Shown: positions 7,599 through 17,327 of the stretch, in pieces | Layout: every line of letters begins with the position of its first letter | Numbering within the stretch: the stretch's first letter is position 1 | From: Pseudomonadales bacterium | Lineage (GTDB): Bacteria > Pseudomonadota > Gammaproteobacteria > Pseudomonadales > Azotimanducaceae | Assembly: GCA_017854255.1 (NCBI GenBank) | Contig: JAFMIA010000015.1 | Span: forward strand, 1-55,782 | Length of the DNA: 55,782 nucleotides | Reading direction: 5' to 3' | Position numbers and translations under genes: made by a program | Notes under the pieces: generated by a model | What the model saw: the letters and a program-made list of their open reading frames with translations, nothing else | What the model was told of the DNA's origin: nothing | The model's database searches: none

Positions 7599-8950
7599 TG
7601 GAACGCGTCAATATTAAATTGAACCCGAAGGGACAGCTCGATGTGTTGTCGAAGCGTGAGGTCCAACGATTGCTCGACAGCTCGCAGACGGGTTTATATC
7701 ACTTGTATCGAAACTGCTCTTTAGCGGTACTGAACACCGGTACCGATCCGGATGACCCACGTCGGATGTTGGCGGCATTTTCAGATTTTGAGATTGAGTT
7801 GCTACAGCAGGATCGCGGTATTCGATTGGAATTAAAACAGGCGCCGGAGACAGCCTTCGTCAATGGCAAAATTTTAACGGGTATTCGGGAACATCTGTTC
7901 GCAGTCCTTCGAGATATCCTTTATGTGAACGCGTATATGCAAACAGAACTCCCGCCCGGAGAGGGTTTTACCCACGGTGTTTTTGATATCCTTCGAAATG
8001 CGAATGTCCTAAGAACGGATACGTCGCCAAAAGTCGTCGTCTGCTGGGGTGGCCATAACATCCCTCGGGGCGAGTACGAATATACCAAGGATGTGGGTTA
8101 TCAAATTGGTCTGCGGGGCTTGGACATCTGCACGGGTTGCGGTGATGGCGCCATGAAAGGCCCGATGAAAGGCGCGGCGATTGGGCATGCTAAGCAGCGC
8201 ATTAAAACGGGGCGTTATCTGGGTATCTCAGAGCCGGGGATCATTGGGGCCGAGCCGCCGAATCCGATTGTTAACGAGCTGGTAATCTTGCCGGATATTG
8301 AAATGCGGCTGGAGGCGTTTGTCCGGACCGGCCATGCCTTTGTTGTGTTTCCGGGGGGGGTTGGCACCGCCGAGGAGATTTTTTACCTAGTGGGCTTACT
8401 ACTGCGGGATAGTAATCGCCAGATGCCGTTTCCGCTTATTTTTACGGGACCAGAAAGTGCGAGAGCTTATTTTGAAAAGATCGATGCCTTTTTAGTGCAG
8501 ACCCTCGGCGAGTCCGTTCGAGGGCTGTATACGATCGTGATTGGGGATGCAGAAGCCGCCGCTGAGTTGGTGCTGGATGGCGTTCGACAGGTTCGAAAAT
8601 TCAGACGCGCCCGAGGCGATGCCTACTACTTTAATTGGTCCTTAGAGGTCCCTGAAGCGCTGCAAACTCGGTTCGTGCCGACCCATGAATCGATGGCCGC
8701 GCTGAATCTGACGCGGGCGCAGTCTGCGGCCGACTTAAGCTTTGAGCTGCGTAAAGCGTTTTCCGGGATTGTCGCAGGTTCCATCAAAGCCCAAGGCTTG
8801 GCTCAGATTGAAGCGCATGGCCCGTTCCAGCTGCGGGGTGATCCAGAAATCATGACCCCGCTTGCGGAACTCTTACAGGATTTTGTTGACCAGAAGCGCC
8901 TGACGCTACCGATCGACAACGCTAAACCCTGTTACGAAGTCGTTGATTAA
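7598..8950 (+). CDS. ppnN: Nucleotide 5'-monophosphate nucleosidase PpnN
   Basis: 450 residues, the usual length of the YgdH/PpnN family. The central LOG-like Rossmann domain shows CWGGHNIPRGEYEYTKDVG, CTGCGDGAMKGPMKGA and PGGVGTAEEIFY, the nucleotide-binding and catalytic motifs; N- and C-terminal PpnN-specific regions flank it. The cytoplasmic enzyme hydrolyses the N-glycosidic bond of purine and pyrimidine monophosphates to free base and ribose 5-phosphate, and the E. coli enzyme is regulated by (p)ppGpp. It starts at GTG 7598 with a one-base overlap to the amidohydrolase stop. It converges with the following thiolase gene (25-bp gap). Confidence 0.93.
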   Translation: MERVNIKLNPKGQLDVLSKREVQRLLDSSQTGLYHLYRNCSLAVLNTGTDPDDPRRMLAAFSDFEIELLQQDRGIRLELKQAPETAFVNGKILTGIREHLFAVLRDILYVNAYMQTELPPGEGFTHGVFDILRNANVLRTDTSPKVVVCWGGHNIPRGEYEYTKDVGYQIGLRGLDICTGCGDGAMKGPMKGAAIGHAKQRIKTGRYLGISEPGIIGAEPPNPIVNELVILPDIEMRLEAFVRTGHAFVVFPGGVGTAEEIFYLVGLLLRDSNRQMPFPLIFTGPESARAYFEKIDAFLVQTLGESVRGLYTIVIGDAEAAAELVLDGVRQVRKFRRARGDAYYFNWSLEVPEALQTRFVPTHESMAALNLTRAQSAADLSFELRKAFSGIVAGSIKAQGLAQIEAHGPFQLRGDPEIMTPLAELLQDFVDQKRLTLPIDNAKPCYEVVD

Positions 8951-8975
8951 GTCCTGCGTCAAGGGCTCGCAAGGT

Positions 8976-10166
8976 TTACAGCGCTGCCGCATTCTCAATC
9001 AACATTGCCATGCCTTGCCCCGCGCCCAAGCACATTGACAAGATCGCATACCGGCCGCCGGTGTCCTGTAAGTGCTGGGTTGCATTGAGCATCATGCGCA
9101 GCCCGGTGACCCCCGGCGGATGCCCAACCGAGATGCCGCCACCGTACAGGTTATGGCGATCTCGGGAGATGCCCAATTGCGCTTCTGCGTGTAGGTTGAC
9201 CACGGCGAAGGCTTCATTGATTTCAAAATAGTCAATGTCGTTGATGCCAAGATCGACCCGCTTGAGCAATTGTGAGATGGCCGGCACGGGACCGTGGCCC
9301 ATGAGACTTGGCTCAACGCCCACCACCGCCCAGTCCACAATTTTCGCAACAGGCGAGACACCACACGCCCGCATGCGATCTAAACTGCCGACAACCATGG
9401 CGGCTGCGCCATCGGTGACGCCGGATGAATTGCCGGCCGTCACGTTGCCGTCTGCCTTAAAGGCCGGCTTGAGGCTTGCTAGCTTTTCAAGGGTGAGTCC
9501 GGCTCTGGGCGACTCATCGATTGCAAATTCAACCTGCGAGCGACCACTGGGTACCATGACGGGTTGGATCTGGCGCCCTAAGAATCCAGATTCAATCGCG
9601 GCTAAGGCGCGTTCTTGGCTCTGCAGGGCATACTCATCCATTGGCGCTCGTTCGTAGCCATATTTCTCGGTGAGGTTCTCTGCGGTATCACCCATGTATT
9701 CGAGCGAAAACGGACAGCGGTAGCACCACTCAAGCATATCTTCGAGTTGCTGGTGACCCCGCGCTTGGCCCCATCGACTGGTGGTTACTGCAAAGGGTGC
9801 GCGGCTGAACATTTCTGAACCCGCCGCGATCGCCAGATGGCTGTGGCCGGTCGCGATCTGCTGCCCTGCCGCCAAGATGGCTTGCAGTCCGCTGGCGCAG
9901 GCGCGAGACACATCCAGCGCGCCGGCATCGGCTGGCAAGCCGCTTTTCATCCCGACCACCCGAGCCGCAAACAGCGAGTCTTTATCGGTTGGACACGTTG
10001 TGGTGAAGACCAAGTGGTCAAAATCGGAGGCCGCGGCGCCAGATCGTTTAACGCAGCTTTGCACGATTTCTGAGGCGAGTTCGGTCATGGGTTTGTCTTT
10101 GAGCGTCCCGCCAAAATTGCCGAGCGCGGACCGCACGCCGGCGGCGACATAGATTTCTTGGGTCAT
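8976..10166 (-). CDS. Thiolase (acetyl-CoA C-acyltransferase)
   Basis: 396 residues. The nucleophilic Cys is in SRACASGL at about residue 90, the His loop in NEAFAVV, and the C-terminal elements are GGGISVGHPPG and CLGAGQG with the second catalytic Cys. It is a degradative-type thiolase cleaving 3-ketoacyl-CoA with CoA, or the reverse. ATG 10166 was chosen behind CGGAGG; a TTG one codon earlier is less likely. It is divergent from the MDR reductase at 10419; their shared 250-bp region includes three tandem TCTGGG units near 10214-10232. The chain-length preference is not visible. Confidence 0.9.
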   Translation of the reverse strand: MTQEIYVAAGVRSALGNFGGTLKDKPMTELASEIVQSCVKRSGAAASDFDHLVFTTTCPTDKDSLFAARVVGMKSGLPADAGALDVSRACASGLQAILAAGQQIATGHSHLAIAAGSEMFSRAPFAVTTSRWGQARGHQQLEDMLEWCYRCPFSLEYMGDTAENLTEKYGYERAPMDEYALQSQERALAAIESGFLGRQIQPVMVPSGRSQVEFAIDESPRAGLTLEKLASLKPAFKADGNVTAGNSSGVTDGAAAMVVGSLDRMRACGVSPVAKIVDWAVVGVEPSLMGHGPVPAISQLLKRVDLGINDIDYFEINEAFAVVNLHAEAQLGISRDRHNLYGGGISVGHPPGVTGLRMMLNATQHLQDTGGRYAILSMCLGAGQGMAMLIENAAAL

Positions 10167-10418
10167 CAAGACCTCCGATGTTGACAGATGTGAAAGTGCA
10201 TCCTAGCACTGCTTCTGGGTCTGGGTCTGGGTGCAATGCCAGTTTGAACAAAGCAGGCCAAGGAATGTGATGCGGATGCATGCCAAACGGTTTGGTGCCC
10301 TGTTGACCCTGCGCTTTGGGTTGGGAGGAGATGAAACGATTGAACCGATCCAGCGAACCGCGTAGGGTTCTCTGGCTAAATCTTATTTTTGACAAAACAC
10401 TTAATGGGAGTAACAAAC

Positions 10419-11546
10419 ATGGCTGAGCAAGGCTTACAGTTTCAAACGTGTATTAGTGCGGAAGGCGAATTAACCCTTTCCTTGGTCAATGTTGATTTTC
10501 CAGATCCGAAAGAGGATGAAGTGCTGGTTCGGGTTGACGCCGCACCGATCAATCCGTCAGACCTCGGGCTCTTATTCGGACCAGCCGATATCACTGCAGC
10601 AACCTATAGCGAGGTCGATGGCCGGCCTTCGGTCACGGCGATGGTGCCTGAGGCGATGCGTCGGCATATTGGCGCCAGAGTCGGTCATGCAATGCCTGCG
10701 GGTAATGAAGGCGCGGGCGTCGTCATTCAGGCGGGCAGCAGTGATGCGGCGCAGCAATTGATGGGCAAAACCGTCGCGGTTTTAGGCGGCGCGATGTACT
10801 CCCAATATCGCGTTTTGAAAGTGAGTCAGTGCTTATTGATGAACGAAGGCGTATCGGCGAAGCAAGGAGCGTCTTGCTTTGTGAATCCGCTCACGGCCTT
10901 AGGCATGGTTGAGACCATGCGTCAGGAAGGGCACACGGCTTTGTTGCATACCGCCGCGGCCTCAAATTTGGGCCAAATGCTGGTGAAAATCTGTCTCAAG
11001 GACGGCGTCGAATTGGTGAATGTTGTTCGCAAACAAGAACATGTGGACCTGCTCAAGGGTATTGGCGCCGCCCACGCTTTGAATTCTAGTGATCCCGGTT
11101 TTATGGGTGATCTGGTGAGTGCGCTGACCGCAACGGATGCGACCTTGGGCTTTGATGCAACCGGTGGCGGCACCTTAGCCGGTCAAATCTTAACGGCGAT
11201 GGAAGTGGCGCAGAATGCGAAAATGGGTGAATTCTCTCGCTACGGTTCAACCACCTATAAGCAGGTTTATATTTATGGCGGGCTCGACCGTTCGCCGACC
11301 ACCTTGAATCGAGCCTTTGGTATGGCCTGGGGTTTAGGGGGCTGGCTCTTAACGCCGTTCTTGCAAAAGATTGGTCAAGCTGGCGCGGACGCGCTCAGGC
11401 AACGAGTGGCCGATGAAATCACCACAACGTTTGCCAGTCACTATACCTGTGAGATTTCGTTAGCCGAGATGCTGACGCAGGCACACCTTGAGGGCTATGC
11501 CAAGCAAGCAACCGGTGAGAAATACCTCGTCACACCGAATGCTTAA
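10419..11546 (+). CDS. Zinc-free MDR alcohol dehydrogenase/quinone reductase-like protein
   Basis: 375 residues of the medium-chain dehydrogenase/reductase superfamily. It shows the GroES-like N-terminal half (VDAAPINPSDLGLL, GNEGAGVVIQAG) and a Rossmann half with HTAAASNLGQMLVKI as the dinucleotide site. Zinc-site cysteines of classical alcohol dehydrogenases are not visible, so a NADPH-dependent enoyl or quinone reductase-like role is likely. ATG 10419 follows GGGAG. Its stop overlaps that of the convergent CoA transferase by 3 bp. The context (thiolase, CoA transferase) suggests a step in CoA-ester or carbonyl metabolism. Confidence 0.8.
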   Translation: MAEQGLQFQTCISAEGELTLSLVNVDFPDPKEDEVLVRVDAAPINPSDLGLLFGPADITAATYSEVDGRPSVTAMVPEAMRRHIGARVGHAMPAGNEGAGVVIQAGSSDAAQQLMGKTVAVLGGAMYSQYRVLKVSQCLLMNEGVSAKQGASCFVNPLTALGMVETMRQEGHTALLHTAAASNLGQMLVKICLKDGVELVNVVRKQEHVDLLKGIGAAHALNSSDPGFMGDLVSALTATDATLGFDATGGGTLAGQILTAMEVAQNAKMGEFSRYGSTTYKQVYIYGGLDRSPTTLNRAFGMAWGLGGWLLTPFLQKIGQAGADALRQRVADEITTTFASHYTCEISLAEMLTQAHLEGYAKQATGEKYLVTPNA

Positions 11547-12739
11547 GGGTTTTTAGCCCGATCATTGGCATCAGATAAGACAACGCCCTGGTCCGCCAGG
11601 GCTGTGATCTTCCCCTCTGGCAAAGCCAACCATTGTCTTAAGACTTCGTCGTTGTGCTCACCACGATGCGGCGCCGGCCCGCGAACCCCGCTTTTTGCAT
11701 TGGAAAACCGATACGGCGATTGCGTGATGGGTCGAACCCCGCCGGCGCGATCATCAATATCAACAATGCTGCCGCGGTGGGCGACGGTTGCCTGTTGTCG
11801 AATACTGGATGGGTTGCGCACGGTCCCCCAAGCGACATTAATAGATCGCATTAAGGCATCAAACTCGGCTTCCGTGGTTTGCGCCTGCAGCAATTGGTAA
11901 ACGGCGCCGCGTCTCAACCGAATCTTGTCTTCAAGACTTGCGCCCTTTGGACTGGGGTCGGTTAGGTGACCGTGATCGATGAGAAGCTTGAACAAAAGCC
12001 GAAAGTCCGTTGAGATCAAGACCGAACTAAACGCCAAGGTATAGATTTCATTGCGCATGGGGCCGGTGTCCCCTGAGGCCTCAAGGTCGTAATGCATTTT
12101 GTCGTCGGTGGCGATGGTGGCATCGATCATTGCAATATCGATGTGTTGGCCTAAGCCCGTTTGGTTTCTCAAAATCACCGCGGAGAGCACGCCGATCAAG
12201 CCGTGCAGCGATGCATTGGTATCGGCAACCGATAAGGGCAGGTCTTGAAAATCCGGATCGGTTTGGCTCAGAGCGGCCTCTTGATGGCTGCGATAAATGA
12301 GGCCCGCTTCAGAATGAATGACCGGCGCATACGCGGCTCGGCGAGATTCCGGGCCGTCATGACCAAAACCGCTAATCGATAACATGATCAATTTTGGATT
12401 AATCTGGCTCAGATCCTCATAGCCAATTCCGAGCCGACCCATGACATCGGGCCGATAATTTTCAATGAGGATATCGGCTTCCGCCACCAAGGCGTTCACC
12501 AGCGCCTTAGCATCAGGATGCCGTAGGTCGATACAAATATTGCGTTTGCCCGCGTTTTGTTGATGGTAGTAACCGGGTAAGTGCGCAATGACCTTGCCCC
12601 AAAATCGGGTAACATCGCCTTCAGGCGGCTCAATCTTTACGACATCCGCGCCCAGGTCGGATAACATTCTGCCAGCGAAAGGTCCGGCAAGAACTCTCGA
12701 AAAATCGAGGACTTTGAGTCCTTCAAGTGGAAACTGCAT
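11543..12739 (-). CDS. CaiB/BaiF-type family III CoA transferase
   Basis: 398 residues with the family opening GLKVLDFSRVLAGPFAGRMLSDLGADVVKIE, here judged in pieces: VLAGP, LGADVVKIEPPEGD and RNICIDLRHPDAK. The catalytic Asp is expected in LSVADTNASLHGLIG near residue 165, which fits the pattern. Such enzymes move CoA between carboxylic acids, often activating a substrate for beta-oxidation or racemisation. It is convergent with the MDR gene and divergent from the exported protein at 12841. The specific acid is not readable; neighbouring thiolases suggest a fatty or branched acid. Confidence 0.9.
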   Translation of the reverse strand: MQFPLEGLKVLDFSRVLAGPFAGRMLSDLGADVVKIEPPEGDVTRFWGKVIAHLPGYYHQQNAGKRNICIDLRHPDAKALVNALVAEADILIENYRPDVMGRLGIGYEDLSQINPKLIMLSISGFGHDGPESRRAAYAPVIHSEAGLIYRSHQEAALSQTDPDFQDLPLSVADTNASLHGLIGVLSAVILRNQTGLGQHIDIAMIDATIATDDKMHYDLEASGDTGPMRNEIYTLAFSSVLISTDFRLLFKLLIDHGHLTDPSPKGASLEDKIRLRRGAVYQLLQAQTTEAEFDALMRSINVAWGTVRNPSSIRQQATVAHRGSIVDIDDRAGGVRPITQSPYRFSNAKSGVRGPAPHRGEHNDEVLRQWLALPEGKITALADQGVVLSDANDRAKNP

Positions 12740-12840
12740 GATGTGTATTGGTCCTGGTTGTGGACAAGCTTTGATAGTAGATCAAGCCTTTGATAAAAGC
12801 ATTAGCGCAAGCTTTAACCCTCTGCGCGAGTTTGAGTGAG

Positions 12841-13518
12841 ATGGCTCGACTGATGTCGTTCAGCCTAAGCGCTTGTCTTTTGTTGTTAGGCTTGCTGCCA
12901 AGCCTGCTGCGAGCAAATGATGCGCCCGAGTTTTCGGAATTTCTAGGCCATTGGGAAGTCGACTTTGCTGCGAGCGAGGCGCCGAACGATAAATTACGGT
13001 ATTTATATGACGTCACGCTCAGCGATCATCAGCGGCGTTTGGCCAGTGGTCAGAACCGCATCGGTGAAACCCCCTTTCAGGCGATTGATGATCTTCGAGG
13101 GCTGGTGAATTTGGGGCGCTTGGGCGAACAAATTACGCGAACCGCTGTTTTGAACGTGCGGATGCAGGGCAACACTTTGTATGTTGATCGGGATGACAAC
13201 TTCAGCCTGCGCTGTGAGGTTGGTGGCCTCGCTGAGGAAGCTGAAAACCTAGGTTACAGCCGCTGTCGGATGAGCGATCGGGCCTTGGTCTTCTGGCTAG
13301 GTTTGCCGGGCGGTTTTGGCATTGAGCACCGATTGATTCTGTCTGAACGTGGTGATCGGTTAAGTATTGCAACGACGGTTGCCGCCGATGGGGTATCCCA
13401 GGCCTTCTCAGTTAGCCGCGTCTATCAGCCCTTCGAGCCTGTCACAGAGGGCATCCAATGCCAGTACACTTTAGGCAAAGGCAAAGTCTGCACGTTAAAC
13501 GGTGGGTTTAATGATTAG
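12841..13518 (+). CDS. Exported protein of unknown function
   Basis: 225 residues; I do not recognise a family. An N-terminal signal peptide (MSFSLSACLLLLGLLPSLLRA) is followed by a probably beta-rich domain. Single cysteines occur at LRCEV, SRCRM, IQCQY and VCTL, which could form two disulfides in the periplasm. ATG 12841 follows GAGTGAG; an upstream TTG at 12790 would add a non-signal-like extension. It overlaps the next lipoprotein gene (ATGATTAG), so the pair is translationally coupled. It is divergent from the CoA transferase. Confidence 0.65.
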   Translation: MARLMSFSLSACLLLLGLLPSLLRANDAPEFSEFLGHWEVDFAASEAPNDKLRYLYDVTLSDHQRRLASGQNRIGETPFQAIDDLRGLVNLGRLGEQITRTAVLNVRMQGNTLYVDRDDNFSLRCEVGGLAEEAENLGYSRCRMSDRALVFWLGLPGGFGIEHRLILSERGDRLSIATTVAADGVSQAFSVSRVYQPFEPVTEGIQCQYTLGKGKVCTLNGGFND

Positions 13519-14599
13519 AGTCTGGGTCCTGCTGTTTGGGTTAGCCGGGTGTGCCTCAACGCCCTCGCCTGCGCCCGCGCCGCGCCCGGATGAGCCCACA
13601 ACGCTCAATCGCGCATCAATCATGGAAGGCAATCTTGCTGGGTTGAACCTGAGTCTGACGCCGTTTTCCCATTTGGGCGGCTCGATCAGTCCCGTGCGCG
13701 CTGAGTTGCTCGCGGCCGAACGACGGTACTTGCCTTACCTGCTAAAGACGACCCTTACCGAAAGTGGTTTCTGGGGCGCGGTCCGCGTGACGCCTGGCGT
13801 CGATGTCACGGCGGAACTCAATTGCCAAGGGCAGTTGCTGGCCGCCAGTGCCGCCGTCCTTGAATTACAGCTTATCTGCCGAGACGCGCTGGGCAAGTTA
13901 TGGTTGGACGACCGGTTTGATACTCGCATTGCGCGCGATGCCTACAGGCAGTCGGCGGTAGACGGCCCGGATCCGTACCAGGGCATTATGATTCGTATTG
14001 CAAACCGTTTGGCGGATGGCTTAGCGCTGTTAACAGATCAGGATCGACGGCGGCTGCGGGACGCCGCCTTACTGCGCTACGCGCAGACGTTGTCGCCGGA
14101 GGGATTTGATGGGTACCTGGCGGTCAATGCTGAGGGCCGGATGCAGGTACAAGGGCTGCCCGCATCATCGGATCCAATGGTTGCTCGGGTGCGACGAATC
14201 CGGGACAGCGAGTATCAATTTATTGATGCGATGGATGAGCAGTATCGATTGATCTATCAGCAAATGAACGTGCCTTACCGGTTATGGCGGCAGTATCAAT
14301 ATGAGTTTGAAGACTACAATACCAGTTTGGGAGATCGGTCTGCGGGCGCTCAGCGTCGCGCGGTCGCCAGTTACGAGGTCATGCTCGCAACCTATAAACG
14401 CTACCAAGATTATAAGCGTAACGAAGATGAACTCAGTGAAATGGCGCAGTCTTTGGTGCGGGCTCTGTCGCCAACGCTGGGTCAGGTTGAAGGTCAGGTC
14501 GTCGAACTGACGGGCAACTTGGAGCAGCAGTATGAACTCTGGCGGAGCTATTTACTGCGTTTGTATCAAGCCGAATCTAGCCCTCGGGCGCCAGAGTGA
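13511..14599 (+). CDS. Lipoprotein of unknown function
   Basis: 362 residues. The start at ATG 13511 overlaps the stop of the upstream exported protein. MIRVWVLLFGLAGCAS is a lipoprotein signal with lipobox LAGC, followed by a Pro/Ala-rich linker. The C-terminal half is helical with many Tyr, Arg and Gln residues (MDEQYRLIYQQMN, LWRQYQYEFEDYNT), suggesting a coiled-coil or helical-bundle region. The N-terminal domain resembles curli-assembly/GNA1162-like folds only loosely, so I give no name. Its stop region overlaps the convergent TPR-type gene by 23 bp. Confidence 0.65.
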   Translation: MIRVWVLLFGLAGCASTPSPAPAPRPDEPTTLNRASIMEGNLAGLNLSLTPFSHLGGSISPVRAELLAAERRYLPYLLKTTLTESGFWGAVRVTPGVDVTAELNCQGQLLAASAAVLELQLICRDALGKLWLDDRFDTRIARDAYRQSAVDGPDPYQGIMIRIANRLADGLALLTDQDRRRLRDAALLRYAQTLSPEGFDGYLAVNAEGRMQVQGLPASSDPMVARVRRIRDSEYQFIDAMDEQYRLIYQQMNVPYRLWRQYQYEFEDYNTSLGDRSAGAQRRAVASYEVMLATYKRYQDYKRNEDELSEMAQSLVRALSPTLGQVEGQVVELTGNLEQQYELWRSYLLRLYQAESSPRAPE

Positions 14600-15725
14600 A
14601 TAGGGGCTCATTGAGCCCGGTTTTCGCTAAATCGAGCAACCACCCCGAATTAAAGTTGTTTTCACTCGCAATCACGGTTTGATATTTTTCAATCGCGCCC
14701 GGGCGGTTTTGTTGAAAATCCAGGACCAGGCCTTGGGCCAGGGTAAACCAATCCATGGCCCAGCCTGGAATGTCCGGAGGCTCGATAGCAAGCAATGCCT
14801 TTTCGATATCCTGCGGTATGGGCTGTTTCAAATATTTCAAACTATAGACTGCCCAGATATGACCGATATTTTGAAAGGCGCTATCGGTGTCGACGTTTAG
14901 CCTTAAGGGCCCGAGCGCATCATAGGCTGCTCGCCATTGATCGCTGTAGGCGTAGCTTGCAATCAGGGCCAGGTGTAGCCGCGGGTTCATCGGATAACGC
15001 TCGGTTAATCCCTGCAGCGTTTGGATTGCCTCTGGCATGAGCTCGGGGGCTTGCTGGGTAATCAAGTCGCTGTAGATGAATCGTGCCGCATCGGCATAGG
15101 CGCCTTCCGTTGCGATCACTTCCTGAATGTAAGGCAAGCTCTTGTCTGAATTGCCGGTTGGGATAAACCACAGCAGCGGCGCCATAAATTTTACGAATGC
15201 CGGGAGGTGGTCGGCGTAAAAATAAGCCATGCCAAGTGGAAGCTTCACGTCTGTGAGCCCTGGATCTTGCTGCAAGGCCGCTTCAAAGGCGTCAATGGCA
15301 TCACTGCCGTGGGTCCCGGCCGCGTAGAATTTACTGTCCATAGCGGATAAATAGGATCTCGCAAAATGACCGCGTCCGCACAGGAATAACTGATTGGCGG
15401 TGGGTTTCGTCCCTTTGGGTTTACATTCTTTAATGAGCCGATTGGTTTGCCGGATCATGTCTTGGGTGGCAACGCTTTTTTGAGCATCCCAGGACAAGGC
15501 CGTCAGCTGGGTGTCAAGTTCCAAGGCAATCCCGAGGCCCTCTGCGCCTGGGATGGCTTTGAGCTTTGCGCACAAGGCCAAGGCCTGCGGGTAATTGCCC
15601 TCCAGCCGCTTGGTGAGAATATCTTCCTCGAGCGCTCGGATGGTTTGATCAATGTCACTGGCATGGCTTAAGTTTGCGCTGGACCAAAGCAGGGCCGTGA
15701 TCAGGATGGGTAAGATAAACCGCAT
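14577..15725 (-). CDS. Exported TPR-like protein
   Basis: 382 residues with a signal peptide ending near LSHA, then helical repeats spaced like tetratricopeptide units (NYPQALALCAKLKAI, AIDAFEAALQQDPGLTDV, MPEAIQTLQGLTERYP, WRAAYDALGPL). The periplasmic location and repeats suggest a scaffold or binding role. It faces the lipoprotein gene and overlaps its 3' end by 23 bp, so antisense effects are possible. No enzyme motif was seen. The 185-bp region to the aminotransferase is a divergent promoter region with a small AGCCC/GGGCT inverted repeat. Confidence 0.65.
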   Translation of the reverse strand: MRFILPILITALLWSSANLSHASDIDQTIRALEEDILTKRLEGNYPQALALCAKLKAIPGAEGLGIALELDTQLTALSWDAQKSVATQDMIRQTNRLIKECKPKGTKPTANQLFLCGRGHFARSYLSAMDSKFYAAGTHGSDAIDAFEAALQQDPGLTDVKLPLGMAYFYADHLPAFVKFMAPLLWFIPTGNSDKSLPYIQEVIATEGAYADAARFIYSDLITQQAPELMPEAIQTLQGLTERYPMNPRLHLALIASYAYSDQWRAAYDALGPLRLNVDTDSAFQNIGHIWAVYSLKYLKQPIPQDIEKALLAIEPPDIPGWAMDWFTLAQGLVLDFQQNRPGAIEKYQTVIASENNFNSGWLLDLAKTGLNEPLFTLAPEG

Positions 15726-15910
15726 GATGTGATTGTCGATGATTTTGAAAAAATAAGTCTAATGTAGTTCGACCAAGGGATAAATAACGTAAGCCCGCAA
15801 ACAGTGCGTAAGGGCTCTATATTTTGGCCACAACATGCGAGAAGATTGCAGCAAAGATCAATTGTATTGTATTGCTGTCATGCCCTGTCATCGGGTCAAG
15901 GAGCGTCATA

Positions 15911-17242
15911 ATGGATGAATCAAAAACGGGTCTCACGCAAGCGCAGCTTGATGCCTACTGGATGCCGTTTACAGGCAATCGGCAATTCAAATCCGATCCA
16001 AGGATGATCACGTCGGCCGACGGGTGTTACTACACGGATGGCGATGGCCGGAAAATTTTTGATGGCTTGTCGGGTCTTTGGACTTGCGGTTTTGGCCACA
16101 ATATTAAGGCGATTAATCAAGCGATTGCCAAGCAGTCCGAGACGCTCGATTTTAGCCCGACGTTTCAGTTTGGCCATAAAGGGGCTTTTGAATTGGCAGA
16201 GCGGATTACCCAGTTTATGCCGGCTGGCATCGATCGGGTTTTCTTCTGCGGCTCGGGATCTGAAGCGGCTGATACTGCGCTTAAAATCGCACGCGGTTAT
16301 TGGCGCGCAAAGGGTCAAGCGAGCAAAACGCGGTTAATTGGTCGGGCCAAGGGTTATCACGGTGTCAATTTTGGCGGTATTTCAGTTGGCGGTATTGGCG
16401 GCAACAGAGCGAGTTTTGGTGAGGGTATTGCCTCGGATCATTTACGGCACACCTGGCTAGCTGAAAATGCCTTTACGCCAGGGGTGCCTGATAAAGGGGC
16501 AGAGCGAGCCGATGATCTGCTGGATCTCATCGCACTGCATGATGCATCGAACATTGCAGCTGTGATTGTCGAGCCCCTCGCCGGCTCTGCTGGGGTCTTC
16601 CCGCCGCCAGTGGGTTATTTGAAACGACTCCGTGAAATCTGTGATCAGCATGACATCCTGTTGATCTTTGACGAGGTGATTACCGCGTTTGGTCGTATGG
16701 GCGCCAATACGGGTTCTGAGGCGTTTGGGGTCACGCCCGATATCATCAATGTTGCAAAGCAGCTCACCAATGGCGCGATGCCCATGGGCGCCGTGGTCGT
16801 CAAACGCGCAATCTACGATTGTTTTATGGACACCAAGGCCCCTGAATATGCGCTGGAAGTCCCCCATGGTTACACTTACTCGGCGCATCCGTTAGCGTGC
16901 GCGGCGGGCCTTGCCGCCCTTAAGATTCTTGAAGACGAATCGATGATTGAGCGGGTGCAGGCGATCGCGCCTGTGTTTGAAAAGTCGATTCATGAGCTCG
17001 GCAACGCGCCGCGGGTGGTGGATATTCGTAATTACGGTTTAGCCGGTGGTTTAACCCTTGCGCCCTATGAAGGCGAGCCGCTTAGACGACCCTTTGAGGT
17101 CGCGATGTCGATGTGGAAGAAAGGGTTTTATGTCCGTTATGGGGGCGACACGATTCAGTTGGGCTTGCCCTTTGTTGTGAAAGAGCAGGAAGTGACATCG
17201 CTGATGAGCGCATTGGGTGATAGCCTATCGGAATGCGCCTGA
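15911..17242 (+). CDS. Class III aminotransferase, omega-amino acid:pyruvate type
   Basis: 443 residues. It opens with WMPFTGNRQFKSDPR and DGLSGLWTCGFGHN, as in omega-amino acid/beta-alanine:pyruvate aminotransferases. PLP-site elements are FFCGSGSEAADTALK, LLIFDEVITAFGRMG and the Schiff-base Lys in NVAKQLTNGAMPMGA near residue 280. ATG 15911 follows CAAGGAG. It transfers an amino group from an omega-amino acid or amine to pyruvate, using PLP in the cytoplasm. An SDR gene follows 85 bp downstream on the same strand, a common pairing for turning the resulting semialdehyde or ketone over, but this link is inferred. Confidence 0.9.
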   Translation: MDESKTGLTQAQLDAYWMPFTGNRQFKSDPRMITSADGCYYTDGDGRKIFDGLSGLWTCGFGHNIKAINQAIAKQSETLDFSPTFQFGHKGAFELAERITQFMPAGIDRVFFCGSGSEAADTALKIARGYWRAKGQASKTRLIGRAKGYHGVNFGGISVGGIGGNRASFGEGIASDHLRHTWLAENAFTPGVPDKGAERADDLLDLIALHDASNIAAVIVEPLAGSAGVFPPPVGYLKRLREICDQHDILLIFDEVITAFGRMGANTGSEAFGVTPDIINVAKQLTNGAMPMGAVVVKRAIYDCFMDTKAPEYALEVPHGYTYSAHPLACAAGLAALKILEDESMIERVQAIAPVFEKSIHELGNAPRVVDIRNYGLAGGLTLAPYEGEPLRRPFEVAMSMWKKGFYVRYGGDTIQLGLPFVVKEQEVTSLMSALGDSLSECA

Positions 17243-17327
17243 GCGCGTGCGTCAGCAGCAGCGGGCTTTGAAAAGGCGCCGCTAAAAAACCGATCATTGA
17301 GCCAAAGTGGTAGAAGGAGAGACGTTA

